A stretch of DNA of 64,000 bases from Knufia peltigerae (taxonomy: Eukaryota > Ascomycota > Eurotiomycetes > Chaetothyriales > Trichomeriaceae). The stretch spans positions 282,701-346,700 of the forward strand of contig JAPDRN010000025.1 in assembly GCA_030247855.1 (NCBI GenBank), in the 5' to 3' direction. Below the pieces are notes generated by a model. The model worked only from the letters and a program-made list of their open reading frames with translations, did no database searches and was not told the origin of the DNA. Positions within the stretch are counted from its first letter, which is position 1. Each line of letters starts with the position of its first letter. The position numbers were made by a program, and so were the translations under genes. Shown here piece by piece: positions 10,892-21,384 of this stretch.

Positions 10892-12406
10892 ATGGCAGCT
10901 CCTCCCCCTCCCCCTCTCAATGACCACCACCTCAGACGTCCGGATGACGACATCAAAGAACCAGAACTCATCGACTGGTACGGCGACAATGACCCAGAAA
11001 ACCCATATCGATGGTCGTTGACCAGAAAATGGATCATCACCGTCGTTGGTTGCATGGCCACCTTCACCACCATCCTCAACGGGACCATGATCACCGTGGC
11101 TCACGCCGCCATCAACGAAGAATTCAACGTCAGCGACGAGAATTTTCCAAATTCATACTGGCCCATCACCAGCTGGGCGCTGGGTGGTGCGTTATCCGGA
11201 CTGGTCGTTCTTCCACTCATGGAGGACTTTGGCGTGCGGCCGGCGTTCCTCATCACCTACATCGTCTTCATCTGCTTCATCATCCCCCAAGCTGTGGCAC
11301 AAAACTTTGCCACCTTGATCGTCTCACGATTCTTCTCCGGTGGCTGCGTGGCCGTCTTGGGCAACACGGCATGCGCGTTGATCGGCAACATCTGGGAGGG
11401 CGACCGGGCCCGGACCATCCCTCTAAGCATGTTCGTCACTCTTTACCTGGCAGGAAGCAGCATGGGACCGGTCATTTCGGCAGTCATCTTCCAAACCCTC
11501 GGGTGGCGTTGGATATCGTACATGCAGCTGATCTGGTACTCGGCTTTGTTCCCCATGTACTTCTTCTTCTTCAAGGAAAGTCGGGGCAACATCATTCTGC
11601 AGAAGAGGGTGCAAAAGCTACGCAAAGCCGGCAAATTGGTCCGAGGCCCTCATGACGACGTGAGCAATGATTCGATATTTAGGAAGCTGGCCCGGAGCAC
11701 GAAACGACCACTGTGGATGCTCTTCACCGAACCCGTCTTGTTTGTTTTTACTTTGTGGTCAGCGTTCATGGTCGGCACGGTGTATCTCTTTACGCAATCC
11801 GTTGAGCAGGTCTTTGGAGGCTTGTACGATTGGACCCCGTCTCAGGCCGGCTACGTGCAGGCCGCGATTGTGGTTGGCGAATGCATCGGCTGGACTGGGG
11901 CTTTGATCTCGGCAAAACTGTACTTTGCTTCTGTTTCACGAAACACCGAAGTCCCCGGCACACCTATACCCGAGGCGAGACTGTACGTCAGTGTTTTTGG
12001 AAGTTTCGTCGGGGTCGTCGGTGGGATGATGGTGTATGCCTGGACCAGTTACTCATTCCTGCCCTGGATCGCTCCGGCCGTCGGGCTGGCTATGGTCGGG
12101 TACGGGATAGACGTCGTTGTTATAGCGATCGCAGACTACGTCGTGGATGCCTATGCCAGATATGCCGCGAGCGCCGTGGCCGCCATCGTATTTGGTGAGA
12201 ACCTCTTCTCCGCCTTTCTGCCACTGGCAGCTCAGTCCATGTACGCCAACCTGGGATTTCGATGGGCCAGCAGCCTGTTGGGCTTCCTTGCCTTGGCACT
12301 ATCGTTTGCACCGGTGTGTGTCTTGATATGGGGCAGAAAGCTTCGAGAAAGAAGTCCATTCATGAAGGAAGCGATTGTCGAGAAAAGGCTCCACGCCCCC
12401 CTTTGA
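10892..12406 (+). CDS. MFS transporter, DHA1 drug:H+ antiporter type
   Basis: Single exon, 504 residues. The cytosolic N-terminus has a run of prolines and the WYGDNDPENPYRWS motif that precedes TM1 in the fungal DHA1 group, with its polyamine and drug exporters. About 12 hydrophobic segments follow, with a loop rich in Lys/Arg between TM6 and TM7 (about residues 228-265). The conserved VSRFFSGG..LGNTACALIGNIWEGDRART block matches the motif in TM4-TM5 of this group. It should be a plasma-membrane exporter. It sits 555 bp upstream of a flavin monooxygenase in the same direction. There is no sign of a pathway-specific regulator beside it. Confidence 0.92.
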   Translation: MAAPPPPPLNDHHLRRPDDDIKEPELIDWYGDNDPENPYRWSLTRKWIITVVGCMATFTTILNGTMITVAHAAINEEFNVSDENFPNSYWPITSWALGGALSGLVVLPLMEDFGVRPAFLITYIVFICFIIPQAVAQNFATLIVSRFFSGGCVAVLGNTACALIGNIWEGDRARTIPLSMFVTLYLAGSSMGPVISAVIFQTLGWRWISYMQLIWYSALFPMYFFFFKESRGNIILQKRVQKLRKAGKLVRGPHDDVSNDSIFRKLARSTKRPLWMLFTEPVLFVFTLWSAFMVGTVYLFTQSVEQVFGGLYDWTPSQAGYVQAAIVVGECIGWTGALISAKLYFASVSRNTEVPGTPIPEARLYVSVFGSFVGVVGGMMVYAWTSYSFLPWIAPAVGLAMVGYGIDVVVIAIADYVVDAYARYAASAVAAIVFGENLFSAFLPLAAQSMYANLGFRWASSLLGFLALALSFAPVCVLIWGRKLRERSPFMKEAIVEKRLHAPL

Positions 12407-12960
12407 CATTGATGATGAAAATGAACAACGATACAGATGATCCATATAGACTTAATAATACAAACTTATGAATCTAGAAGTGAATACCCAGGTGACTCTC
12501 TTGAAACGTACCCACTGGCTGCAACTCATTCGAACTCGATGGCGACCCCAAAAAAACACAATGGTGGTAGGCTGAAATTGATTGTCAACTCGTCGGCAGA
12601 ATCTCGCCGAGTCAGGCTACCTACAGTGCGATGCCTCAAAAGACTTGAGGTATGTATCTATCAGTTAATGTCGACGTCTCATCTCCATCTCATCTCGAAT
12701 CAATCTCTTCACTAATTTTCTGAAAGACGCGTAACGCATTTGCTCCTTTGACTATTTTTATCGAGGGACGGATGTTTTCTCGGCGCCGAATGCAGCATGT
12801 CCGGGCAGCACGTGACCCGACAAACGACGACGAGGCCTCCGTCTTCGGGACTCTCTAGAGAGCCGGGTACGGACACCCACGGGGAGAGATACATTTGGGG
12901 GGTACAAAAAGGTCAGGGCAGCATCTTCCCATACCTACCGACCACGGGAACGAAACAACA
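12407..12960. promoter_or_regulatory. Spacer and monooxygenase promoter
   Basis: 554-bp spacer. A CACGTG E-box is at 12809-12814, about 150 bp before the monooxygenase start. No coding frame of interest. Confidence 0.4.
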
Positions 12961-14181
12961 ATGTCCCCACAAAGCAAAAACAACATGACGGCCGCCCCCA
13001 TCCTCATCATCGGAGCAGGCCTCGGGGGTCTCAGCCTCGCCCAGAGCCTCAAGAGGGACGGGATACCGTTCAAGATCTTCGAGAGGGACGACACGGCGAG
13101 CTACCGCGCACAGGGGTACAGGATCCGCATTTTCCAACACGTGCTGAAGAGGTTGTTGCCTCGAGACGTGTTTGAGACCCTGGAGAGGGCGTGCCCCGAC
13201 GTCGTCCCCGGTGGCCGGAGGATCGACGCGGTCACGGGCGAGAGGGACGAGGGTCTGAGGAGAGGGGTCCCCGACCAGAAGCAGGAACACTCGTGGAACG
13301 CCGACCGCACCGTCATGAGGAACGTCTTGTTGACGGGGTTGGAGGACCACATCGAATTCGACAAGAGGTTCGAAAGGTACGAACTCGCCGCCGCGGAGAA
13401 AGAAGAAGGGGGCGTCAGGGCATACTTCACCGACGGCACTTTTGCCTCTGGGAAGTTGTTGATAGGTGCCGACGGAGTTCGATCGAACGTCCGCAAGCAA
13501 TTGGTACCCGACCAGGTCACACTCGACACCGAGGTTCGAGCGATCTTCGGCAAGACACCTCTAGGGGATGGACCGATCGTACCTGGTGATATCGACAAGG
13601 GAATCACCGTCATCGGCGACGGGGGCGTAAAATTGTTCTGTGACGGGATGCGTTTTGACCGTGACCGGACCCTGAAAGTGGAATTGCCAGAAGATTACAT
13701 CTACTGGGTCCTTTTGTTTCCCCGGCACAAGATTGACGGTCTCGACGACCGAGATTTGTTGTCCCTCGACGGTGAAAAGTCGACGGAGCTCGCGAGGGAC
13801 CTCACAAGTCACTGGCGAAGGAGCAACCGTGCGATCGTCGACCACGCGGATTCGTCGGCGTCCGCCGCGTTGGCCCTCGAGATGGCGGCGCCGGGACATC
13901 TGGGATGGCCGACGCACAGCTCCAGCGTCACCCTACTCGGTGATGCGGCTCATCCGATGACCCCCGTGGGTGCTCTCGGTGCCAACTCGGCTTTCGAAGA
14001 TGCTGCGTGCCTCGCGGATGTCTTGCGCGGACCAGAAGTGAATGAAGAAACGTTGAGGGCTTATGAAAAGGACGTCACGGCGAGGGCCAACATCGCACTG
14101 GAACAAGTGTCGGGTCCAGGGCGTGGACTTTTGGGCATGAAACCAATCGAGGAATTGAAACCTTCGACCATATGGAAGTGA
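12961..14181 (+). CDS. FAD-dependent monooxygenase
   Basis: Single exon, 406 residues from the ATG at 12961. That ATG has a good context (AACAACA before it) and sits just before the nucleotide-binding fold; an in-frame ATG at 12895 would add 22 residues. The three hallmarks of the class A flavoprotein monooxygenase family (PF01494) are present: the GAGLGG dinucleotide-binding motif (residues 18-23), the GADG motif (169-172) and the GDAAHP motif (327-332), which contacts FAD. The protein has no membrane anchor at its C-terminus. The substrate is unknown; relatives hydroxylate aromatic or polyketide compounds. The frame is visibly GC-rich, and two antisense frames over it are shadows. Confidence 0.92.
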   Translation: MSPQSKNNMTAAPILIIGAGLGGLSLAQSLKRDGIPFKIFERDDTASYRAQGYRIRIFQHVLKRLLPRDVFETLERACPDVVPGGRRIDAVTGERDEGLRRGVPDQKQEHSWNADRTVMRNVLLTGLEDHIEFDKRFERYELAAAEKEEGGVRAYFTDGTFASGKLLIGADGVRSNVRKQLVPDQVTLDTEVRAIFGKTPLGDGPIVPGDIDKGITVIGDGGVKLFCDGMRFDRDRTLKVELPEDYIYWVLLFPRHKIDGLDDRDLLSLDGEKSTELARDLTSHWRRSNRAIVDHADSSASAALALEMAAPGHLGWPTHSSSVTLLGDAAHPMTPVGALGANSAFEDAACLADVLRGPEVNEETLRAYEKDVTARANIALEQVSGPGRGLLGMKPIEELKPSTIWK

Positions 14182-14498
14182 TGAAGTTGTTTCCAACCAA
14201 TACAGTCAGTGTAAGATAAGATGATTGTGTACATACGACTAGGAGAAGCGGCATCCCCTGTCAATTATTCTTTTCATAAAGTACGAGTACATCAAAAGTG
14301 AGCCCTATTCCTCCCTATGTAAATGTATCATGTCATCATGATCATGGGTGTGGGAACTACAACTATTATACTCCAGATCTCTTTTGACTCTCCACAGATG
14401 TCATCGCCGAGAAAAGATCTTCATTTCTCTCCATCCTTGTCTACTTCCGTACTCGAAAAGATCATCAGGGAAAAAGTCTTGGATCTTCATAGCTTCAC

Positions 14499-14542
14499 TG
14501 CAGGGTTACATGACTTCGTATTTGGGTAATTGTAACCCTGCA
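14499..14542. repeat. Inverted repeat, 12-bp arms
   Basis: TGCAGGGTTACA (14499-14510) and TGTAACCCTGCA (14531-14542) are exact reverse complements separated by 20 bases. It ends 174 bp before the GH130-like start codon. Confidence 0.7.
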
Positions 14543-14548
14543 AAGGAC

Positions 14549-14597
14549 TCCGATTTGCCGACACTTGAAGCCACTTGAAGCCAATGACCAAATCGGA
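14549..14597. repeat. Inverted repeat around a tandem duplication
   Basis: TCCGATTTG (14549-14557) and CAAATCGGA (14589-14597) are exact reverse complements. Between them ACTTGAAGCC is repeated head-to-tail at 14563-14572 and 14573-14582. The arms contain CCG and CGG triplets, which would suit a zinc-cluster protein; this is inference. Confidence 0.65.
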
Positions 14598-14716
14598 ATT
14601 GTCAAAGTGTATATAAACGAATGTAGGTACAATGTCACTTGGTACCTACCTATCGACTGTTCTACCTCCACCAGCCAAGTTAATAAACGGTGATATTTGA
14701 GAAAAACCGTTTCAAG

Positions 14717-15936
14717 ATGAAGACGTCGTCCCTCATTCTTATCCTCCTCCATCTCACTTTTTCCCTCTCACAATCTTCTTCTTCGCCATCAGCAGATCAA
14801 CTCCCGTTCAACATTTCAGAGTCGACCGTCGAGAATGATCCAAACTACACCGCGCCCGTTTTCCCTCTATTGCCATTCACCAAGTACGCGAACAACCCGA
14901 TCCTCACCCCCAACCCACAGGCCAACTTTGAGAGTGCGTACCTCTACAACCCGACGGCGATCGTCCTCAACTCCACCATTTTCTTGTTGTACCGGGCCCA
15001 AAACAGTTCCAAAACCTCGTCCATCGGTCTGGCCTGGTCCACCGACGGTACCAACTTTACCCGTCTAGGCAAGCCCATCATCCAGGCCACCGAACCCTAC
15101 GAAACCATCGGCGGGACCGAAGATCCACGCATCGTTCGGGTCAATGGGACTTTCTACGTGACCTACACGGCCTTTGACAACGTCACGGCTCGGCTGTGTC
15201 TTGCCTCTTCGACCGATTTGCTCGACTGGACCAAACACGGTCCTTTGTTTCCTGATTTTACCGACGTGGCTTACAGCGACATTGACGTTGCCGTGCCACG
15301 CCTCAATCACAGCAAATCAGGCGCCATCGTCAAAGAACCCACCGCCAGCGACGGTCTGTACCACATGTACTTTGGCGATAGCTTCTTCTACCATGCCACG
15401 AGCCCCGACATGTTGAATTGGACGGCCATGCCCGCGGAGGAATACTTTGCCGGTCCCGTCAATCCCTGGGAAAACCGTCTGATCGAACCCGGTCCCGCAC
15501 CCATCAAGACCCGGGACGGGAAATGGTTGCTGGTCTACAACGGAATGACCACCGGGCGGGTCGGGTACCCCCGGAACCAGTACAGCGTGGGTCAAATGCT
15601 CATCGACCCTTCGGGGAGTTTCAGACCCAAGTTGAACGTGACCGATCAGCAGGCCTATCAGCCTGCGTTGAGAGACGGGCCCGTGGCGAGACTCGAGAGA
15701 CCCATTCTGGTGCCAGAGGCAGGGAACGAGCAACAGGGTCAAGTCGATCAGGTGGTTTTCGCAGAAGGGCTCGTACAGTTCAAAGGGAAATGGTACCTTT
15801 ATTTCGGTAAGTACTCACAGACACGCACAGACAGGGCAAGAAACAAAACACAAAGTAATTCGTACTGACATTAACAAAAAAAACAGGTCAAGGTGATAGT
15901 GATCTTGGAGTGGCGATTGCCGATGTACAACCATAA
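14717..15936 (+). CDS. Secreted GH130-like glycosidase/phosphorylase
   Basis: Two exons, 14717-15806 and 15887-15936, with an 80-bp intron. The short second exon restores the conserved end YFGQGDSDLGVAIAD. The product is 379 residues. A hydrophobic signal peptide covers about residues 1-19. The five-bladed-propeller pattern of GH130 (beta-mannoside phosphorylases and beta-1,2-mannosidases) is clear: NPIL near 60, YNPTAI near 77, LLYRAQN near 90, SxDGxxF near 108, then GGTEDPRIV with Glu135-Asp136-Pro-Arg. Also seen are KSGAIVKEP and EPGPAPIKT in the second half. Asp136 is the likely general acid of the family. About ten N-glycosylation sequons agree with secretion. Whether it hydrolyses or phosphorolyses mannosides cannot be told; secretion argues for hydrolysis. 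Confidence 0.85.
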
Positions 15937-16313
15937 GACGGTGTTTTGCTATGCAATCATTGCCATGCAGTGGCTTTTTCAAGACCGAAAATTTCGAAAT
16001 CCACATCAAGATATCCCCCAAAAATTACACCATAAACATATATATATAATTATCAAGGTGTTGAAACAATGAAGACTGGAAAGAGATCTGACTTGATGTG
16101 GTTGAAAAGAGACATATTCAATGACTCTGACCTCGTGACTTCTTGACTCTCGCCGTACCGGGCACAAAGAGAGAGAGAGAGAGAGAGAGAGAGGCACGTT
16201 GATTGTAAGTTATCCCCAAACACAAACCAAGGTCAATCGCTGTACATCTGGCAGAACTCTTGGACCGCCGAAAATGGTGGTCATCGAGGGCCGGGTCATC
16301 ACCACCACAGCCT
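15937..16313. other. Convergent 3' spacer with GA repeat
   Basis: Spacer between the ends of the GH130-like and TAP-like genes. It contains the GA microsatellite at 16169-16193 and an AT-rich stretch near 16040. No gene seen. Confidence 0.6.
16169..16193. repeat. (GA)n microsatellite
   Basis: About twelve uninterrupted GA dinucleotides, directly visible. Confidence 0.95.
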
Positions 16314-18141
16314 TTATGCAGCGTCAAAGTCTGGAGGGTTCAAGGCCAAAGGTCTCGTGGAAAACCCGTCGGTCTCGTTGTGAGCGACGGCCTCGTTGAT
16401 CACCGTCAGAGGTTTTGGGAGGTTCTTGACCGGGTCGACCAAATAATCAAACATGGCCTTTCTGGTGGAGTCGAACGCCAGACTACCGTGACCCTCGCCT
16501 TCGCGTGTGAGGAGGACACTGCCTTCTATCTTGCGGTTGACTCGAACAGCCCATTGATATGGTGTTGATGACTATGAAAAGAAAATCTTAGTCCATTTGA
16601 CATCGACAATCGAAGTCAAACATGTACACAGAGGGAGAAAGAAGGAGAAGAGGGGGTTTGAACGGCGTCGTGATGAGCACGGGAAAGCATTTCAAAACTT
16701 ACATCCCAAAGAGCGTGGACCAACAGAATCGGCGCCGAAGTGTTTGTGATCTTGTAATCGTGAGGAGGGTTCGTCACCTTTGTGGGCCAACCCTTGCAAC
16801 CCATGGACCAGATGCGGGTGGCGTCGCAGCCTTCCATGTCCGGCGACAGGGCCGCCGTGGTCATCTGGGTCTGCTGGAAACGTTCCCAGTCCTCGTCAAA
16901 GTCGAAATCCTGGCAGATGATGCCGAGTTCCGAGTAGCTGGGGTCCCACTCGTAAGGGCGGGTCGGGTTGAGCGTCGCCCACATGGTGTAGTTGCCCTCG
17001 TACGCCTCCTGGATGGACCGGGCGCACAGGGGGAACCCTCCGGAGATGCCCAGCGGGTGGTCGAGGAAGGCCACGATGGTGCCGCGGAAGGTGTTGCCGT
17101 TGACCTCTGCCTGACACGTCCCGCTCTTCTCACAGCCGGGCATCCTGATCGGGGTCTCGTCCGCCTTTGCGACAATCTCCCTCAGCATTCCGCGGACGTC
17201 TTGGCCTTTCAGCGGGGACGATTCGTTGTGGGCGGCCCAGTCGAGCATTCGTGACATGTCGTTTGCCGTGCCAGTGATCTCGGTGCTGGTAAAGTCGAAC
17301 GAACTGATCGTGTGGTCGGCGACACCTGCGAGCCCGTGTTAGAGTCTAGATGATTGAAAACCAGGACTTTTTGGAATCCTTACCGTCTAGAATCATGGCT
17401 CGAATGTTTTGCGGATAGAGCCTGGCATACTCTTGCCCTCGAATGGTTCCCCATGAGAGACCATCTACAAAACACACGCCTGTCAGCTTTGCAATGTCCA
17501 ACCACAGAAGAATGGATTCTCGTACAGTAAGTCAACCTTCCCTCACCCATGGCGACTCTCACAGACTCAAGATCTTTTGCCTGGGTGACAGTGTCGAGAT
17601 GATGAATCACTTTTCCCGTCCTGTTTGCACAACTCTCGCCCAATTCTTTAAAGAAGGCCAATCCGTCGTTGAATTCTTTCTCGTTGTTAGGGTAGGCGGC
17701 GTCGAACCAGTTCTCTTTGCCATGCTTCGGGTCACATTTGACGGGATGGTTGATCCCCACGCCACGAGGGTCGACGGCGACGATATCGAAGCGGTCCTTG
17801 AACTGGAAAAAGGACTCTGCCGTGCCGTTCAAATCTTGGGCCACGGTCACTGCCACTGGGAAACCTGGTCCACCCCACTGGAACACTGCCGATCCGATCT
17901 TGTCGGTACTGTTGGTGATCATCTTGACGGCGGTAATATTGATCGTCTCTCCATCTGGGTCATCGTAGTCCAGAGGGACGGTGACATCAAGACACTTGAG
18001 TTCCGTCGAGAGTGAGGCCGGACAGTCGTACCAATTGGGCTTTGGAGTCTTGTCTTCCTTGGAAGGCGTAGGAGAACAGGTGACGAGGCCGCTAAACGCA
18101 GCCAGCCCGACTAGGGCATTGGCGAGGAAGGTCTTGGTCAT
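16314..18141 (-). CDS. Secreted TAP-like alpha/beta hydrolase
   Basis: Four exons, 18141-17547, 17464-17384, 17325-16703 and 16571-16314, with introns of 82, 58 and 131 bp. The spliced product is 518 residues. A signal peptide covers about residues 1-22. It matches the tripeptidyl-aminopeptidase-like group of alpha/beta hydrolases (abhydrolase_1 plus the C-terminal TAP domain). The oxyanion-side block FQWGGPGFP is near residue 87. The nucleophile elbow GLSWG gives Ser202 and is created by the first splice. The acid is Asp433, the last residue of exon 3, and the base is His461 in EGEGHGS. All three catalytic positions are intact, so an active exopeptidase or esterase is likely. It faces the GH130-like gene tail to tail. 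A TATA-like element lies about 105 bp upstream. Confidence 0.9.
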
Positions 18142-19732
18142 TGATGCAGTCGTAGACGCGTGGAAGAGTTACTCAGATATCGTTGGGAAAAGAGGATGAG
18201 AGATGAGGCGTATGGTGAGCTTGGTTGACCAGGAGAAGCCTCTCCTTTATATCCTTTCGAAAAGCACCCTCTGGCTTCCTCAGGATCGACATCATCTTAA
18301 TTTGGGGTCTGCAAAAGAAAAATGAGTTCATCATCAGCGTTCAATTTAGAAACTGCATGCATGTAATGTGGCAGGATTCCGGCCCAGGATTCTGGGCTAA
18401 CAGCACAGCCAAGGGGTGATCAATACTTACTTTGCATATGATCAGAGCTTGGAATGGAACCAGCTGGCCAAGTGTTAAACCTGATTCGTGGAGGCATGGA
18501 CCTGAACAGCGTCGAAAGCGACCGAACCACGAGATCGTGCTGTTTCAGCACGTCCTTAGATACCCGATTGATATCAAAGTCGATCCTAGATTCCAAGGCT
18601 GAGGTTGCAGATGGATCCCGGTACAACAGCCTCGTAGCCCATGGTCCCAGCCCGTTAGTAGATCTTTCTTGGAAGTGCAGAAACGATAGGACAGTTGGTA
18701 TATTAGTGCCGTCGTTGTATTCTATATCAAGCTAGATGGTGTCGTTTTAAGACCCACCGAGCAATAGTGACGAGGTGCAGGCGATGGGGCTACCGACGGT
18801 TACGAGACTTACAGGAGTGGACTGCTAATCTGGGGAATTGAGAGCTTCTCAGGTGCAGTATGCTGTTCAATTTCTGGTTGTGCGTACCTAATATCATGAA
18901 TGACCGCTTTCCGTAGACTCTGGCCTGTATGCTGATGTCCTCAAACAATAAATACTGATCTCGAAGAGCCTTGAAAGGTGAGCGAAAACAATCGGAGTCC
19001 TCCGTACTCGACCGCTAGTTTCAGGCACCATCTCTCATAAAAACAATCACCACAGAGTTTGGTGCACGAGGAACTGGGATCCTGGATCTGCGACTACGGC
19101 TGCGGGTGAGAGTGAGGCTGGGGCAGGAGAAGTCCAGAAAACAATGGTGATGACATGATCTGCACAGTCGGTGAGTTGTTGTAAGTAGTCGGATTCGTCT
19201 TTGAATTCCTAAAAGGGAAAACACCCCTGTTGGGTGTCGTACTGTAACCTCGGCTTCTCACTTCGCTAGATAGTGGGGATGGTGTCGCAGGATATTCCAT
19301 TCTTCACGTCTAATCATCGAGTTCCCTGGCCGGTGGTCTGGGCAAATTGTCAATTAAACATGCAACAACAGGTGTAGGTATCAGGGGATGTAATTTTGCC
19401 TCCAGTCCTGGAAACTGACTCAGGGCTGAAACTTCTCGAAAGTGTTTGGTCGTGACGAATTATGCCTGTCGTTGTTGGTCTGCTAGGTTGTCATTTCACG
19501 CAGATTCCTGGTAGACCCAGTTCTCGGAACAGCAAGATGAATTTTCGATCTTGAACTCTATGATACACCTGTCTGTCGAAACACTTGTATTACCACAAAG
19601 AAGTGAAACTCACATACCATTTCCAACGTTTCACACAACACATTTGGTCTGAGATTATGATACCCTGGAGTCTGGTTCGCCGTCCAAAGCATGGGGACTC
19701 TCGAACCAGCTCGCTGACGCATTGGAGTGGCT
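18142..19732. other. 1.6-kb spacer, no gene seen
   Basis: It covers the promoter of the TAP-like gene and the 3' side of the next transporter. Several frames of 60-100 codons are low in complexity and show no family pattern. TCCTCCGTAC occurs at 18998-19007. Otherwise nothing. Confidence 0.5.
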
Positions 19733-21384
19733 TCAAAACTGCACATCGTATCTCTTCCGGAGTCGCTCGCCATACTTGAAAAAGATCCAACTAACAGGTG
19801 ACATGGCCAATGCCAGGAACGCCAGCAACGTATTGCCCCATCCGAGCCCAAGTGAGTCATACATTTGAGGCCCAGCTAGAGGCAGAAAGGCTCCCAAAAG
19901 ACTTCTCAGCACGGTATTTGCTGCAAGGGCAGATGCTGCGTGCATTTGAAAGGCATCGACAAGATAGGTTTGGATAGGCATAAAAGTCGCAAGGAGGCCC
20001 ATGCCGACGAAAGCTGTTCCGATAATTGGCATGATCCAATGGATATGCTTATCAGCACTCCAGCCATACCAAATCAAGCCGATAGGTATAAGAAGCGATC
20101 CTGGTATCAGTGGAGGCAACCTGTACTCAGGCTTCATCTCTCCTTGACTTGCAATCGATAATCTTTGGACGACGCGATCCGAAAGAGCTCCAAATGCAAA
20201 CAAACCAATCATAGCCCCAACTCCAACTCCTAAAAATGACAACCCAACTGACCCGTGACTGAAATGATAGTTGTCTTCGAAGATTTGCGTGAAAGTCGTG
20301 AACAAGAGGTATTGATAGCCATAAACCATAGCCATGTAGATCGACAAAGTAAGGACGATCGGCGAGAATAGGAGCATTCCTGTTGGGCGGACGATGGCTC
20401 GAAGAAAATATTGGCGCATTTGTAAACCCTCATCTAGTTTTGAACGTAACGCAGTATTGCCAGTGATCCTCTGCAGGCGGTTCGCGCGCCGGGCAAGAAG
20501 AACAGGTTCGTAAGTCTCCCTTAGGATTAAGGCCGAGATTATCAGAACAGCACCGCCCTAGACGACAATCAGTGAATCCTCGGCTAAAAGAAAGAGGGTA
20601 TACGAACTGCAGCTGCAATGGTCCAAAAGACCCACTTCCAACCAGCGGCCTGTCCCAGGTATCCTCCAGCTATCGGCCCAATGACTGGCCCCATCAAAGG
20701 TCCCATAGCAAATACAGCCATGGCCGCACCTCTTTGTTCCTGCACCATGAGGTCGCCGATCGACCCGCCGCCAATCGTAAGCGGGCAGCTTCCTGCAATG
20801 CCGGCTAGAAGCCGAAAAACGAGCATAGAAGAGATCCCCGGAGCGAGTGCGCATGCCACTGTCCAGATCACAAACATGAAGTTGCAGCCATGATAGATAG
20901 GGAGTCGTCCATAGACTTCTGATAAGGGAGCCAGAAAAAGAGGCCCTAGGGCATACCCAAGAACATAGATTGACACAATGAAGCTGGCGACGGTCGAGTT
21001 TGTTGATTGAAAATCTTCCATGATGAGAGGAGTGGCAGGCGCGATCATGGAAGATGCCAAAGGTGTAAGAAAGGTGATTGTGGATATCACAGCAATGTTT
21101 GACCACTTTTTCTTCGTTGTCCAATTGACAGGCTTTTCTGCATCTCCAGGCTCCCAGTCAACAACGCTGTTATCATCGTTGTTGTCTGTAGCCGTGGGGT
21201 CACTCTTCCTCCTAATGCCTTCTTCGTCCACAGCAGGGTCTATCTCTGTGTCTGTCCGTTTTTCGTTTCCCGAAAGCTCATCTTCGAATGTCTGAGGATC
21301 TAAATCCAGAGATGTATGCATCTCTGGCTCACGGCCGGACGCTTCAATCTCTGTTATATGATCTGGCGGGGAGATGAAAGCCAT
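19733..21384 (-). CDS. MFS transporter, DHA1 type
   Basis: Two exons, 21384-20608 and 20557-19733, with a 50-bp intron. The donor is GTTCGT, a weak one, but it is the only choice that keeps the frame; the acceptor is CTAG. The join gives WTIAAAGGAVLIISALILRET. The product is 533 residues with a long acidic cytosolic N-terminus of about 100 residues, then VVDWEPGDAEKPVNW before TM1, as in the fungal multidrug DHA1 group. The TM5 antiporter motif is seen as GPLMGPVIGPIAGGYL. About 12 hydrophobic segments are present. The frame stays open upstream to 21750, but no better start is seen. It is a probable plasma-membrane exporter with unknown substrate. Confidence 0.9.

Larger units (their letters stand above)
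14182..14716. promoter_or_regulatory. GH130-like gene promoter with paired inverted repeats
   Basis: 535-bp spacer. It holds a 12-bp-arm inverted repeat (14499-14542), a 9-bp-arm inverted repeat (14549-14597) enclosing a 10-bp tandem duplication, and a TATA-like TATATAAAC near 14610. The ATG follows at 14717. Confidence 0.5.
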
